This document shows, piece by piece, positions 54,824-63,043 of a stretch of 64,000 nucleotides of DNA. The translations under genes and the position numbers were made by a program. Source of the stretch: Hydrogenophaga sp. SL48 (GTDB taxonomy: Bacteria; Pseudomonadota; Gammaproteobacteria; Burkholderiales; Burkholderiaceae_C); contig NZ_CP063400.1 of the NCBI RefSeq assembly GCF_021729865.1, positions 4,154,001 through 4,218,000 of the forward strand. The letters are read 5' to 3'. Below the pieces are notes generated by a model, which worked only from the letters and a program-made list of their open reading frames with translations, ran no database searches and had not been told where the DNA came from. Each line of letters begins with the position of its first letter. The first letter of the stretch is position 1.

Positions 54824-55393
54824 ATGTCATCCACCGATCTGCTCGAACCCACCGCCCCCGTGACCACCGTGAAGGCGTACCTGCGCCCCATCGACGGCAA
54901 GGGCCTCGCCGACTTCGCCGCTGGCGGCAAAGCCAACCCGGCCCGCCGCGGCACCAACAAGGTCCACACCGTGATGGAGGGGCAGTACCGCTCGCTGTCG
55001 CACGTGGGCGAGAAGCACGTGGTGGTGGTGGACGAGCCGCTGCACCTGTTTGGCGAAGACACGGCGCCCGCGCCGGGCGAGATCGTGCTCTCGGGCCTGG
55101 GCGGCTGCATCGCCGTGGGGGTGACGGCCGTGGCCACCTGGAAGGGCGTGAAGCTGAGCAAGCTGGAGGTCTTCCTCGAAGGCGACATCGGCAACCCGGC
55201 GGCCTGGGGCGCGGGCGGCGCGCTGGAGAAGACGCCGCTGGAGATGGGCTTCCAGGCGATCCGCGTGAAGGTGCTGGTGGAGGGCGACGCGAGCCGCGAG
55301 GTGCTTGACGAGATCGTGCAGCACGCGAATTTCTACTCGCCGGTGGCCAACACGATGCGCAACCCGATTCCGTTTGAGATCTCGATGGCTTGA
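54824..55393 (+). CDS. OsmC family protein
   Basis: A 189-residue OsmC/Ohr-type protein. It shows VMEGQYRSLSHVGEKHVVVVDEP, then APAPGEIVLSGLGGCIAVGVTAVATWKGVKLSKLEVFLEGDI. OsmC proteins reduce peroxides or persulfides with a pair of cysteines. The first Cys is in GLGGCIAVG; the second expected Cys is replaced (HANFYSPVANTM), so the usual peroxidase cycle may not work. It is the second gene of the sulfurtransferase operon. The ATG at 54824 gives the standard start. Confidence 0.88.
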   Translation: MSSTDLLEPTAPVTTVKAYLRPIDGKGLADFAAGGKANPARRGTNKVHTVMEGQYRSLSHVGEKHVVVVDEPLHLFGEDTAPAPGEIVLSGLGGCIAVGVTAVATWKGVKLSKLEVFLEGDIGNPAAWGAGGALEKTPLEMGFQAIRVKVLVEGDASREVLDEIVQHANFYSPVANTMRNPIPFEISMA

Positions 55394-55414
55394 AATTTTG
55401 AGCTCCCTCCTCCT

Positions 55415-55497
55415 CTGGGGGAGGGTGGGGGTGGGGGCACGCATGAAGCGGCGTTACCGGCGCGCGGGCCCCCATCCCTGCCTTCCCCCAGAGGGGA
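55415..55497. repeat. Large inverted repeat between the OsmC and flavoprotein genes
   Basis: Arms of about 26 bases, starting CCTCTGGGGGAGGG (55415) and ending CTTCCCCCAGAGG (55497), enclose about 27 bases. The type is related to the palindrome inside metH. It lies within an operon, so it may attenuate or stabilise the transcript. Confidence 0.65.
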
Positions 55498-55518
55498 AGG
55501 AGCGAACTCCCCCGTTCG

Positions 55519-55562
55519 CCCTGAGCCCTTCGACGGGCTCAGGACAGGCCCTGTCGAAGCGC
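55519..55562. repeat. REP-like element with TTCGAC...GTCGAA arms
   Basis: CGCCCTGAGCCCTTCGACGG and GGCTCAGGACAGGCCCTGTC show the motif TGAGC-N-TTCGAC and its complement. It is a variant of the palindrome seen at 14802, 32423 and 58563. Confidence 0.6.
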
Positions 55563-55585
55563 CACCCCACACCTTGGACCCGTCA

Positions 55586-56728
55586 ATGAACCCCGCCGAC
55601 CTGCCCCCCGAACTCGCCGCCCAACCCGCGGGCCTCATCGCCGCCGTGCGCGCCATCGCGCAGGGCCCGCTGGCCGAACAGGCCTACGCCATCGACCGCG
55701 GCGCCTACCCGGCCGACGTGATGAGGCAGCTGGCGGCAGCCGGCGCGATGAGCGCCCACCTGCCGCAGGCCGACGGCACGCCGGGCGACTACGGCCAGGC
55801 GATCCTGGCGATGGCCGAGGCGGCCAAGGTCTGCGGCGCCACCGGCTTCATGATGTGGTGCCAGTGCGTGGCCGGGCTCTACATGCAGGCCTCGGGCAAC
55901 CCGGCGCTGACGGGCGAGCGGCTGGCGCGCCACGTGGGCGGCGAGACGCTGGGCGGCACCGGCCTCTCGAACCCGATGAAGAGCTTTGCGCAGATCGAGG
56001 CCTTCCTGCTCAAGGCCACGCCGGTGGAAGGCGGCTACCTCGTCAACGGCACCCTGCCCTGGGTCAGCAACCTCGGGCCCGACCACTACTTTGGCGCGAT
56101 TGCGGCGGTGTTTGAAGGCGGCGCCGGCGCGGGCCGCGAGATGATGTTCATGCTGCGCTGCGACGCGCCGGGCGTGGCGCTCAAGGCCTGCCCCGAGTTC
56201 TCGGGCATGGAGGGCACGGGCACTTATAGCGTGCACTGCAAAGACCTGTTCGTGGGCCACGACGACATCGTGGCCGACCCGGCCAAGCCCTACATCGCGC
56301 GCATCCGTGGCGGCTTCGTGCTGCTCCAGTGCGGCATCGCGGCCGGCATCATCCAGGGCGCCATCGACAGCATGTGGGCGGTGGAGGGGCAGCTGGGCCA
56401 TGTGAACCAGTACCTGGAAGACCGGCCCGCCGAGCTGCAGGCCGAGTTTGACGCGCTGGTGGGCCGCATCATGAAACTGGCCGAGACACCCTTCGACACG
56501 TCCACCGACTACTTCATCGACGTGCTCGACGCGCGCGCCCACGGCGCCGAGCTCTGCCTGCGCGCCGCCAATTCCGCGCTCATGCACCAGGGCGCGCGCG
56601 GTTACCTGATGAGCAGCGAGGTGCAGCGCCGCGTGCGCGAGGCGCAGTTCGTCGCCATCGTCACACCGGCCATCAAACACCTGCGCAAAGAGATTGCGCG
56701 GCTGAGCGCCGAGGAGATGCCGGCATGA
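55586..56728 (+). CDS. Acyl-CoA dehydrogenase-like flavoprotein
   Basis: A 380-residue protein of the acyl-CoA dehydrogenase fold. It shows [46 protein letters not shown] and [28 protein letters not shown]. The usual catalytic Glu region is not evident, and the middle segment resembles group D flavin monooxygenases such as DszC and SfnB that act on organosulfur compounds. That reading is an inference. The stop overlaps the next start by four bases, so it is coupled to the rubredoxin reductase fusion. Confidence 0.82.
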   Translation: MNPADLPPELAAQPAGLIAAVRAIAQGPLAEQAYAIDRGAYPADVMRQLAAAGAMSAHLPQADGTPGDYGQAILAMAEAAKVCGATGFMMWCQCVAGLYMQASGNPALTGERLARHVGGETLGGTGLSNPMKSFAQIEAFLLKATPVEGGYLVNGTLPWVSNLGPDHYFGAIAAVFEGGAGAGREMMFMLRCDAPGVALKACPEFSGMEGTGTYSVHCKDLFVGHDDIVADPAKPYIARIRGGFVLLQCGIAAGIIQGAIDSMWAVEGQLGHVNQYLEDRPAELQAEFDALVGRIMKLAETPFDTSTDYFIDVLDARAHGAELCLRAANSALMHQGARGYLMSSEVQRRVREAQFVAIVTPAIKHLRKEIARLSAEEMPA

Positions 56729-58017
56729 GTTCCCTTTCCAATATCTACGGCGAGGTGCGCGACCTGCCGCGGGCCGCGATCATTCCGGCGGTCGCCGTCG
56801 GCGCGCCCTTCATGCAATACATCTGCGACGCCTGCGGCTACATCTACGACGAGGCCGTGGGCGACGCCGACAGCGGCCTGGCCGCCGGCACGCGCTTCGA
56901 CGATATTCCGGACGACTGGTACTGCCCTCTCTGCGGCGTGACCAAGAGCGACTTCACGTTGTACGAAGCGCCGAGCATCGAAGCGCTGCGCGCCCGCACC
57001 AGCAGCGCCGCCCCGGTGGCGAAACGCGGCGGCACGCCGGGCGTGGTCATCGTCGGCGGCGGCCGTGCCGGCTGGCAGATGGCCGAAGCGCTGCGCGCGC
57101 TCGACGCGGCCCTGCCCATCACCCTGGTGAGCGCCTGCGCGGCGGACGTGTACGACAAGCCGCTGCTCTCGGTGGCCATGGCGCGGCAGATGGACCCGGG
57201 CAAGCTGGTGAAAGAGACCGGCGCCGACGCGGCGAAGCGCCTGGGCGTGCGCCTGCTCGCCCACACCGACGCCGTGCGCATCTGCCCCGACACCCGCAGC
57301 CTGCGCACCACGCGCGGCACGCTGCGCTACGACCAACTCGTGCTGGCGCACGGCGCGCAGACCGCGCTGCCGCCGGCGCTGCCCGCCGCGCTGTGCTGGC
57401 GCATCAACCACCTGGGCGCGTACCGGAAGCTGCGCGCAGCCCTGGGCGATGCACCCAAAGACGTGGTGATCGTCGGCGCGGGCCTGATCGGCAGCGAGCT
57501 CGCCAACGACCTGGCGCTCGGCGGCCACCGCATCACCCTGCTCGACGTGATGGCCCAGCCGCTCGCGCGCTGGCCGGGCGAACAGGCGGGCAGGCCGCTG
57601 CTGGAGGCCTGGAAAGACCTGCCGATCCGCTTCTTGGGCGGCGTGCAGGTGGCCGGGGTGGAGCAACTGGGCGGGCACTTGCGCGTGACCACCACCTGCG
57701 GCCAGAAGTTCGTCGCCGACCAGGTGATCGCTGCCGCCGGGCTGGTGACGCCACCGCGCCTGGCGCAGAGCGCCGCGCTCGCCTGGAACCAAGGCATCGC
57801 GGTGGACGCGGCCACGCTGCAGACCAGCGACCCGCGCATCCACGCGCTGGGCGACTGCATCACCATCGCCGGCCAGGCCAGCCGCTACATCGAGCCGATC
57901 ACCCGGCAGGCGCGGGCCATTGCGGCCCACCTCTGCGGCCGCGAGCCGGCGCCCTTTGAGGCGAAGCCGGCGGTGGTGCGCGTGAAGACCACCTCGCACC
58001 CGATGACGCTGCACTGA
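56725..58017 (+). CDS. Rubredoxin fused to NAD(P)H-rubredoxin reductase-like FAD enzyme
   Basis: A 430-residue fusion. Residues 30-82 are a rubredoxin ([34 protein letters not shown]). Residues 105-430 are an FAD/NAD(P)H oxidoreductase ([63 protein letters not shown]). It should carry electrons from NADH through FAD to its own rubredoxin domain and on to an acceptor, most simply the flavoprotein encoded just before it. Overlap of four bases with that gene indicates coupled synthesis. Confidence 0.92.
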   Translation: MSSLSNIYGEVRDLPRAAIIPAVAVGAPFMQYICDACGYIYDEAVGDADSGLAAGTRFDDIPDDWYCPLCGVTKSDFTLYEAPSIEALRARTSSAAPVAKRGGTPGVVIVGGGRAGWQMAEALRALDAALPITLVSACAADVYDKPLLSVAMARQMDPGKLVKETGADAAKRLGVRLLAHTDAVRICPDTRSLRTTRGTLRYDQLVLAHGAQTALPPALPAALCWRINHLGAYRKLRAALGDAPKDVVIVGAGLIGSELANDLALGGHRITLLDVMAQPLARWPGEQAGRPLLEAWKDLPIRFLGGVQVAGVEQLGGHLRVTTTCGQKFVADQVIAAAGLVTPPRLAQSAALAWNQGIAVDAATLQTSDPRIHALGDCITIAGQASRYIEPITRQARAIAAHLCGREPAPFEAKPAVVRVKTTSHPMTLH

Positions 58018-58188
58018 ATGGGTCTCGCTGGCGAAGAAGGCCGCAGCGCTGGCGATTTCCACTCTGCCGACAGAAGCGGCTGGGCGGACCGATAAAGACG
58101 GGTGGATTCCGTTGTCGGGATGACTTTTCATGCAAGGGAATTTGCTGCATTCTTGCGGGATCAATGTTTATCAGGATCAGCCCAGAAC

Positions 58189-58401
58189 ATGCCAGCCACA
58201 GTCAAACTCTCCAATAGGTTCCAGATCGCCATACCCAAGGCAATTCGCGTCGGGTTGCGTTGGGATGCGGGGCAAGAAGTCATGTTCATCCCAAGAGGCA
58301 AAGGAGTGCTCTTGATGCCGGTGCCACAGCTCGATGATCTGAGCGGTCTCGCCCAAGGCGCACGCCACGAAGGCCATCGCGACCGCCACGACCGCTACTG
58401 A
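58189..58401 (+). CDS. vapB: VapB/AbrB family antitoxin
   Basis: A 70-residue SpoVT/AbrB-type DNA-binding protein: TVKLSNRFQIAIPKAIRVGLRWDAGQEVMFIPRGKGVLLMP. The toxin-binding tail is QLDDLSGLAQGARHEGHRDRHDRY. The ATG at 58189 gives the normal N-terminus. Its vapC partner is reduced to a short remnant that starts within this gene's 3' end in another frame, so the system is decayed. Confidence 0.82.
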   Translation: MPATVKLSNRFQIAIPKAIRVGLRWDAGQEVMFIPRGKGVLLMPVPQLDDLSGLAQGARHEGHRDRHDRY

Positions 58402-58486
58402 TCTAGGCGCCGAGCTGCTGACCTGCGACGCGCATTTCAAAGGTCTGCCTGGCGTGGTGCTGTTTCCCAAGTCGGTTGCTCGTTGA
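58370..58486 (+). pseudogene. VapC (PIN domain toxin) remnant
   Basis: In the frame ending with the TGA at 58484-58486, the sequence reads DLGAELLTCDAHFKGLPGVV followed by LFPKSVAR, the C-terminal end of a PIN-domain toxin with its last acidic residue. The first 100 or so residues, which hold the other catalytic Asp and Glu, are missing. A deletion has joined the vapB tail to the vapC tail. Confidence 0.78.
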
Positions 58487-58562
58487 GGGTCGCGCGGCCG
58501 AGATGGACTGACAAGGTGCTGCTGGCCGACGGCTCATACCGCTTTGCCTTCAAAGCATAAAT

Positions 58563-58632
58563 TCCGTTCGGGCTGAGCCTGTCGAAGCCCTGCGCGGTGC
58601 AAGCACTTCGACAAGCTCAGTGCGAACGGTTT
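58563..58632. repeat. REP-like inverted repeat
   Basis: CCGTTCGGGCTGAGCCTGTC and CTTCGACAAGCTCAGTGCGA are arms of an imperfect 25-base inverted repeat. It lies between the decayed vapBC and a convergent gene. Parts of the same motif occur at 14802, 32423 and 55519. Confidence 0.75.
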
Positions 58633-58657
58633 CTATTGGATCGAACGCAAATCGGTA

Positions 58658-59125
58658 TCAAAGCCCCAGCTCGGTCAACCCGGGGTGATCGTCCGGCCGT
58701 CGCCCCAGCGGCCAGTGAAACAGCCGCTCGCTCTCATGGATCGGCCGGTCGTTGATGCTGGCGTGGCGCTGCTCCATGTAACCCAACCCGTTGAACTGCC
58801 AGTTCTCGTTGCCGTGCGAACGGAACCAGTGCCCTGAATCGTCGCGCCATTCGTAGACGAAGCGCACGGCGATGCGGTGGCTGTCAAAGGCCCAGAGCTC
58901 CTTGATGAGCCGGTAGTCGAGTTCCTTCGCCCACTTGCGCACCAGGAACGCGTGCACCTCGGCGCGGCCCACCGGGAACTCCGCGCGGTTGCGCCAGCGC
59001 GTGTCCTCGGTGTAGACCTTGACCACCCGGTCCGGGTCCCGTGAATTCCACGCATCCTCGGCCCCGCGCACCTTCTGCGCGGCGGTCTCGGCGGTGAAGG
59101 GCGGCAGCGGTGGGCGGGATTCCAT
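58658..59125 (-). CDS. Nuclear transport factor 2 family protein (DUF1348)
   Basis: A 155-residue SnoaL-like cone-fold protein: [53 protein letters not shown], and [21 protein letters not shown]. This matches DUF1348, whose role is unknown. The fold serves isomerases, dehydratases and ligand carriers. It is separated from cynS by a repeat element. Confidence 0.88.
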   Translation of the reverse strand: MESRPPLPPFTAETAAQKVRGAEDAWNSRDPDRVVKVYTEDTRWRNRAEFPVGRAEVHAFLVRKWAKELDYRLIKELWAFDSHRIAVRFVYEWRDDSGHWFRSHGNENWQFNGLGYMEQRHASINDRPIHESERLFHWPLGRRPDDHPGLTELGL

Positions 59126-59189
59126 GGAAGCCTCAGCAAAGAAGAAACAAAGGGCGAAAGCGGCTGCGTCCCGCGCGCAGTGCGCGAAA

Positions 59190-59269
59190 CCCAGGGCGCC
59201 GCGGAACGGGCTTTGCCAGGCCGCCAGCGCCGCCCCCTGGGGGGTGACGCCGCAAGCGGCGCGGGGGGG
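59190..59269 (-). repeat. 3'-UTR hairpin repeat, copy 10
   Basis: Follows the cynS stop at once on the minus strand. It has GCGCCGCTTGCGGCG, CCCCCC-A-GGGGG, GGCGCTGGCGGCC and GGCAAAGCCCG, ending GCGCCCTGGG. The order of parts matches copies 1, 3 and 4. Confidence 0.75.
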
Positions 59270-59713
59270 TCAATACTGCTTGTAGGGGAGGAATTTCCCG
59301 GACATCACGATGTTGACTCGGTCGCCGTTCGGGTCGGCCTGGCGCTGCAGGTCCATCTTGAAATCGATGGCGCTCATGATGCCGTCGCCGAACTCTTCGT
59401 GGATCAGTTCCTTGAAGGTCGTGCCGTAGACGCTCACCAGTTCGTAGAAGCGGTAGATCAGCGGATCGGTCGGCACGCTGGTGGGCAACGAGCCCTTGTA
59501 GGGCACGACCATCAGCCACTTCTGCTCGTCGGCGGAGAGGCCGAAGATCTTGCCCAGCACCTTGGCCTGCGCGGGTGTGGCGGTCATCTGGCCCAGGCAC
59601 AGCGCCGTGGTCCATTCCTTGGACTGGCCCACCTTCTTGGACACGTCGGCCCAGCTCAGGCCTTTGCTGACTTTGGTGGAGATGATCTTTTCGGTGACGT
59701 CGAGTCGGCTCAT
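59270..59713 (-). CDS. cynS: Cyanase (cyanate hydratase)
   Basis: A 147-residue enzyme that converts cyanate and bicarbonate to ammonia and carbon dioxide through carbamate. The N-terminal helical domain starts SRLDVTEKIISTKVSKGLSW. The catalytic domain keeps Arg88, Glu91 and Ser114 (PLIYRFYELVSVYG and GIMSAIDFKM), the equivalents of the known active-site triad. AGAGG precedes the ATG at 59713. It is the last gene of a transporter operon and supplies ammonia to the cell. Confidence 0.97.
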   Translation of the reverse strand: MSRLDVTEKIISTKVSKGLSWADVSKKVGQSKEWTTALCLGQMTATPAQAKVLGKIFGLSADEQKWLMVVPYKGSLPTSVPTDPLIYRFYELVSVYGTTFKELIHEEFGDGIMSAIDFKMDLQRQADPNGDRVNIVMSGKFLPYKQY

Positions 59714-59751
59714 GGTGTTGCCTCTTGGTGGTGATGAAGTGGGAAATGTAA

Positions 59752-60546
59752 TCAATGGGCTTTGGCCCTGGATACGAGGAAATCGACTATGTGATTGCGC
59801 AAGTCGTAGTAACCGTCCAGGTGGTGCAGCTGCGCGCGCGTGCGGCTGCGTGGCAGCGGGTTGACCACCACTTCGGCCATGCCGCCGGGCCGGTAGCCCT
59901 GGTCGGTCTCCTGGCCGTTGGTCATGAGCAGGATGCGGTCGGCCAGCAGGATGGCTTCGTCCACGTCGTGGGTGATCATGAAAACGGTCTGGTGCGTCTC
60001 GCGCACGATGCCCATCAGCTCGTCCTGGATGGTGCCGCGCGTGAGCGCGTCCAGCGCGCCGAAGGGCTCGTCGAGCAGCAGCATCTTGGGCTGAATGGCG
60101 AACGCGCGCGCGATGCCCACGCGCTGCTTCATGCCACCCGAGAGCTGGCTCGGTTTCTTGTCGATGGCGGGCAGCAGGCCCACCAGCGCGACGAACTTTT
60201 CGACGTGTGCGCCGATCTGCGCCTTGCTCCAATCGGGCCAGCGCGACTTGACGGCAAAGGCAATGTTTTGCCGCACCGTGAGCCAGGGCATGAGCGCGTG
60301 GCTCTGGAACACCACGCCGCGCTCCAGGCTGGGGCCGGCGATCTCGCGGCCGTCCATGAAGCAGTGGCCGCTGGTGGCGGTGTCGAGCCCCGCGAGCACG
60401 TTGAGGATGGTGGTCTTGCCGCAGCCGCTGTGGCCGATGATGCAGACGAACTCGCCCTTGTCGAGGGTGAACGAGACGTCGGCGAACACCGGCTTGTCCG
60501 CCTGGTAGGCCTTGGCGAGCTGTTCGACTTTCAGGAAACCGGACAT
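59752..60546 (-). CDS. ABC transporter ATP-binding protein (nitrate/cyanate type)
   Basis: A 264-residue ATPase of the NrtD/TauB/CynD group. Walker A is IIGHSGCGKTTILNVL, the signature QLSGGMKQRVGIARAFA, Walker B MLLLDEPFGALD, and the H-loop MITHDVDEAIL. It powers uptake of cyanate or nitrate. The ATG at 60546 gives a standard start; an upstream ATG at 60621 would overlap the permease gene. It lies 38 bases before cynS. Confidence 0.92.
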   Translation of the reverse strand: MSGFLKVEQLAKAYQADKPVFADVSFTLDKGEFVCIIGHSGCGKTTILNVLAGLDTATSGHCFMDGREIAGPSLERGVVFQSHALMPWLTVRQNIAFAVKSRWPDWSKAQIGAHVEKFVALVGLLPAIDKKPSQLSGGMKQRVGIARAFAIQPKMLLLDEPFGALDALTRGTIQDELMGIVRETHQTVFMITHDVDEAILLADRILLMTNGQETDQGYRPGGMAEVVVNPLPRSRTRAQLHHLDGYYDLRNHIVDFLVSRAKAH

Positions 60547-60610
60547 CGGGGAAACCTTTTGAATGGGGGCGCTCAAAGGCGCAAGGGCTGCGCTTTCGCG
60601 CACGCTGGTG

Positions 60611-61474
60611 TCACTCCACATAGGTCACCGCCTTCTGCAGTTGCGCAAACATCAGGTCGAGCAACATGCCGACCACGCCGATCAGCAGCACGGCGAAGAT
60701 CACATTGGTGAGCGAGAGGTTGTTCCACTCGTTCCACACGAAGTAGCCCACGCCGGTGCCGCCCACCAGCATCTCGGCCGCAACGATCACCAGCCAGGCG
60801 ATACCCATGCTGATGCGCATGCCGGTGAGGATGGTGGGCGCCGCGGCCGGCAGGATCACCTGGAAGGCCTTGCGCAGCGGGTTGACCTCCAGCGTGCTGG
60901 CCACGTTGAGCCACTCGCGTTTGACGGCGGACACACCGAAGGCGGTGTTGATCAGCATGGGCCACACCGAACAGATGAAGATCACGAAGATGCCGCTGAC
61001 ATCCGAGTCCTTCAGCGTGTAGAGCGCCAGCGGCATCCAGGCCAGCGGGCTGATCGGCTTCAGGACCTGCACGAACGGGTCAAAGGCCTTGCGCATCAAC
61101 GGCGACATGCCGATGAGGAAACCCACGGGAATCGCCACCGCCATCGCCAGCAGGAAGCCCAGGCCGACGCGGCCCAGCGAGTGCGCGAGCTGGATGCCGA
61201 TGCCCTTGTCGTTCGGCCCTTTGTCGTAGAACGGGTCGGACAGGTGCGCCCAGCTCGCCTTGGCCACCTCGATGGGCGGCGGGAAGCCCGAGCTTTTTTC
61301 GGCACCGGGGTCCTTGCCCATCATCTTGGCGTACTCGATCTCTTCGGCCGTCATACCGGCCGACGAGCCGCCGATGGACGGCCCGGTGGTCGCGAGCTGC
61401 CAGATGCCGATGAAGCACACGAAGATCAGCAGCGAGACCACCGCCGCGCGCAGGTTGAGGCTGGCGGTTTTCAT
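60611..61474 (-). CDS. ABC transporter permease (nitrate/cyanate type)
   Basis: A 287-residue membrane protein with about six helices. The N-terminal helix is VVSLLIFVCFIGIWQLATTG; a soluble stretch follows with GMTAEEIEYAKMMGKDPG. The binding-protein-dependent permease core has KPISPLAWMPLALYTL and the EAA-like loop VNPLRKAFQVILPAAAPTILTGMRI. It matches NrtB/CynB proteins. It starts two bases after the binding-protein gene stop. Confidence 0.92.
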   Translation of the reverse strand: MKTASLNLRAAVVSLLIFVCFIGIWQLATTGPSIGGSSAGMTAEEIEYAKMMGKDPGAEKSSGFPPPIEVAKASWAHLSDPFYDKGPNDKGIGIQLAHSLGRVGLGFLLAMAVAIPVGFLIGMSPLMRKAFDPFVQVLKPISPLAWMPLALYTLKDSDVSGIFVIFICSVWPMLINTAFGVSAVKREWLNVASTLEVNPLRKAFQVILPAAAPTILTGMRISMGIAWLVIVAAEMLVGGTGVGYFVWNEWNNLSLTNVIFAVLLIGVVGMLLDLMFAQLQKAVTYVE

Positions 61475-61476
61475 GG

Positions 61477-62886
61477 TCAGGCAGCCTTTGAAATCGCAAA
61501 GCTCTTGAGGTAGGCGTCCGCCTTGGCCGGGTCGAACTCCTTGCCCATGATGGTGTGCTTGGTGTAGGTCGGGCCGGCCTTGAACTCCATGCCCAGGTCC
61601 TTCATGTGCTTGCGCGCGTCCGTGATCAGGAACACCTTTTCGGCCACGGCCTTGTAGTCCACCTCGCCCTTCACGTAGCCCCAGCGTTTCATCTGCGTGA
61701 GCATCCACACCGCCATGCTCTGCCACGGCATGGGGTCGAAGTCGGCGCGGTCGGGCACGTTCTGGATCTTGCCCAGGCCGTCGGCGAACTTGCCCGAGAG
61801 CACCTGGTTCAACACGGCCTCGGGCTGGTTCAGGTACTGGCTGGGCGCGATCACCTTGGCGATGAGTTCGCGGTTCTTGGGCTGGCGCGCCATCGCGGCG
61901 GCGTTGAGCACGGCGCGGTAGAGCGCGGCGAAGGTGTTGGGGTTCTTCTGGATGAACTCGGTGCTGGTGCCGAAGGCGCAGCAGGGGTGGCCGTTCCAGA
62001 GGTCTTTGGTGAGCACGTGGATGAAGCCGACTTCGTCAAACACCGCGCGCTGGTTGAACGGGTCCGGGCCGAGGAAACCGTCGATGTTGCCGGCGCGCAG
62101 GTTGGCCACCATCTCGGCCGGCGGGATCACGCGCAGCTGCACGTCGGTGTCGGGATTCAGGCCGGCCTCGGCCAGGTAGTAACGCAACAGGAAGTTGTGC
62201 ATCGAGTAGTCGAACGGAATGCCGAACTTGAAGCCCTTCCAGTTCTTCGGGTCGCGGTTGTCCTTGTGTTTGAGCGCGAGCGTGATGGCCTGGCCGTTGA
62301 TGTTCTGGATGGTGGCCACGTTCATGGGCGTGGCGTTGCTGCCCAGCCCCATGCTGATGGCCAGCGGCATGGGCGAGAGGAAGTGCGAGGCGTCGTATTC
62401 CTTGTTGATCATCTTGTCTCGCACCAGCGCCCAACCCGCGGTCTTGGTGACCGACACGTTGAGGCCCTGCTTGCTGTAGAAGCCCAGCGGGTGCGCCATG
62501 ATCAGCGGCGTGGCGCAGGTGATCGGGATGAAGCCGATCTTGAGGTCGGTCTTCTCCAGCGCGCCCTGCTTCTCTTGCGCCATGGCCTGCAGGCTCGCCA
62601 CCGGCAGCACGCTGGCGATGGCTGCCATGGCCGTGCCCTTGCCGACCGCGCGCAGGAAGCGGCGGCGCTCTTCGTCTTGCGGGAAGAGGGCCTTGACCAG
62701 CGTGGCCTCGATGAAGGCGTTGCTGTAGGCCTCGAACTCAGCAGTTTCGCTGCGCGCGCGCAGCTCGCGGGCCGCACCGTCGGCCACCGTTTCGGCGTGG
62801 TGATCGGCCGGGCTGTGGTCGCGGCCACAGCTGCACTTCATCATGAGCGGACGGTCGGCGTTGTAGGGATCGAAGTATTCGGACAT
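61477..62886 (-). CDS. CmpA/NrtA family ABC transporter substrate-binding protein (probable cyanate)
   Basis: A 469-residue binding protein. A twin-arginine-like RRRFLRAVGKGTAMAAIASVLPVASLQAMA sits about 80 residues in, so an N-terminal tail precedes the export signal. That tail holds a metal-site-like MKCSCGRDHSPADHH. The mature domain reads LKIGFIPITCATPLIMAHPLGFY, then GWALVRDKMINKEYDASHFLSPMPLAISMG. NrtA/CmpA proteins bind nitrate, bicarbonate or cyanate; next to cynS, cyanate is most likely. The ATG at 62886 is used. Confidence 0.9.
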   Translation of the reverse strand: MSEYFDPYNADRPLMMKCSCGRDHSPADHHAETVADGAARELRARSETAEFEAYSNAFIEATLVKALFPQDEERRRFLRAVGKGTAMAAIASVLPVASLQAMAQEKQGALEKTDLKIGFIPITCATPLIMAHPLGFYSKQGLNVSVTKTAGWALVRDKMINKEYDASHFLSPMPLAISMGLGSNATPMNVATIQNINGQAITLALKHKDNRDPKNWKGFKFGIPFDYSMHNFLLRYYLAEAGLNPDTDVQLRVIPPAEMVANLRAGNIDGFLGPDPFNQRAVFDEVGFIHVLTKDLWNGHPCCAFGTSTEFIQKNPNTFAALYRAVLNAAAMARQPKNRELIAKVIAPSQYLNQPEAVLNQVLSGKFADGLGKIQNVPDRADFDPMPWQSMAVWMLTQMKRWGYVKGEVDYKAVAEKVFLITDARKHMKDLGMEFKAGPTYTKHTIMGKEFDPAKADAYLKSFAISKAA

Positions 62887-62921
62887 GGCGCGCACCTATT
62901 GGTTGATGACGCGGTGGGCAT

Positions 62922-62937
62922 TGCAAGCGACGGGCCA
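62922..62937 (-). promoter_or_regulatory. Sigma-54 promoter of the cyanate operon
   Basis: The minus strand reads TGGCCCGTCGCTTGCA, matching TGGCACG-N4-TTGCW except for one base. The GG and GC doublets are correctly spaced. Transcription would start near 62910, about 25 bases before the ATG. Confidence 0.8.
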
Positions 62938-63002
62938 GACGCGGCGCCAACACGCCGTTTGGCGCGCAACGACCGCATTTCGCCGACGCCCCACCGATGC
63001 CG

Positions 63003-63020
63003 TGTAGGGCCAGCCCTACA
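63003..63020. promoter_or_regulatory. Palindrome upstream of the cyanate operon promoter
   Basis: TGTAGGGC-CA-GCCCTACA is a perfect eight-base dyad 66 bases upstream of the -24 element. It is a likely binding site for the activator or for the NarL-type regulator encoded next to it. It differs from the dyad of the sulfurtransferase operon, so another regulator is expected. Confidence 0.6.
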
Positions 63021-63043
63021 TTCCTGGCCGTTTCGGCGACCGC

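Noticed and set aside
58402..58657. Possible CRISPR-like or tRNA structure
   Set aside because: The regular palindrome is a single REP-like inverted repeat. There are no repeated spacers and no cloverleaf or CCA end.
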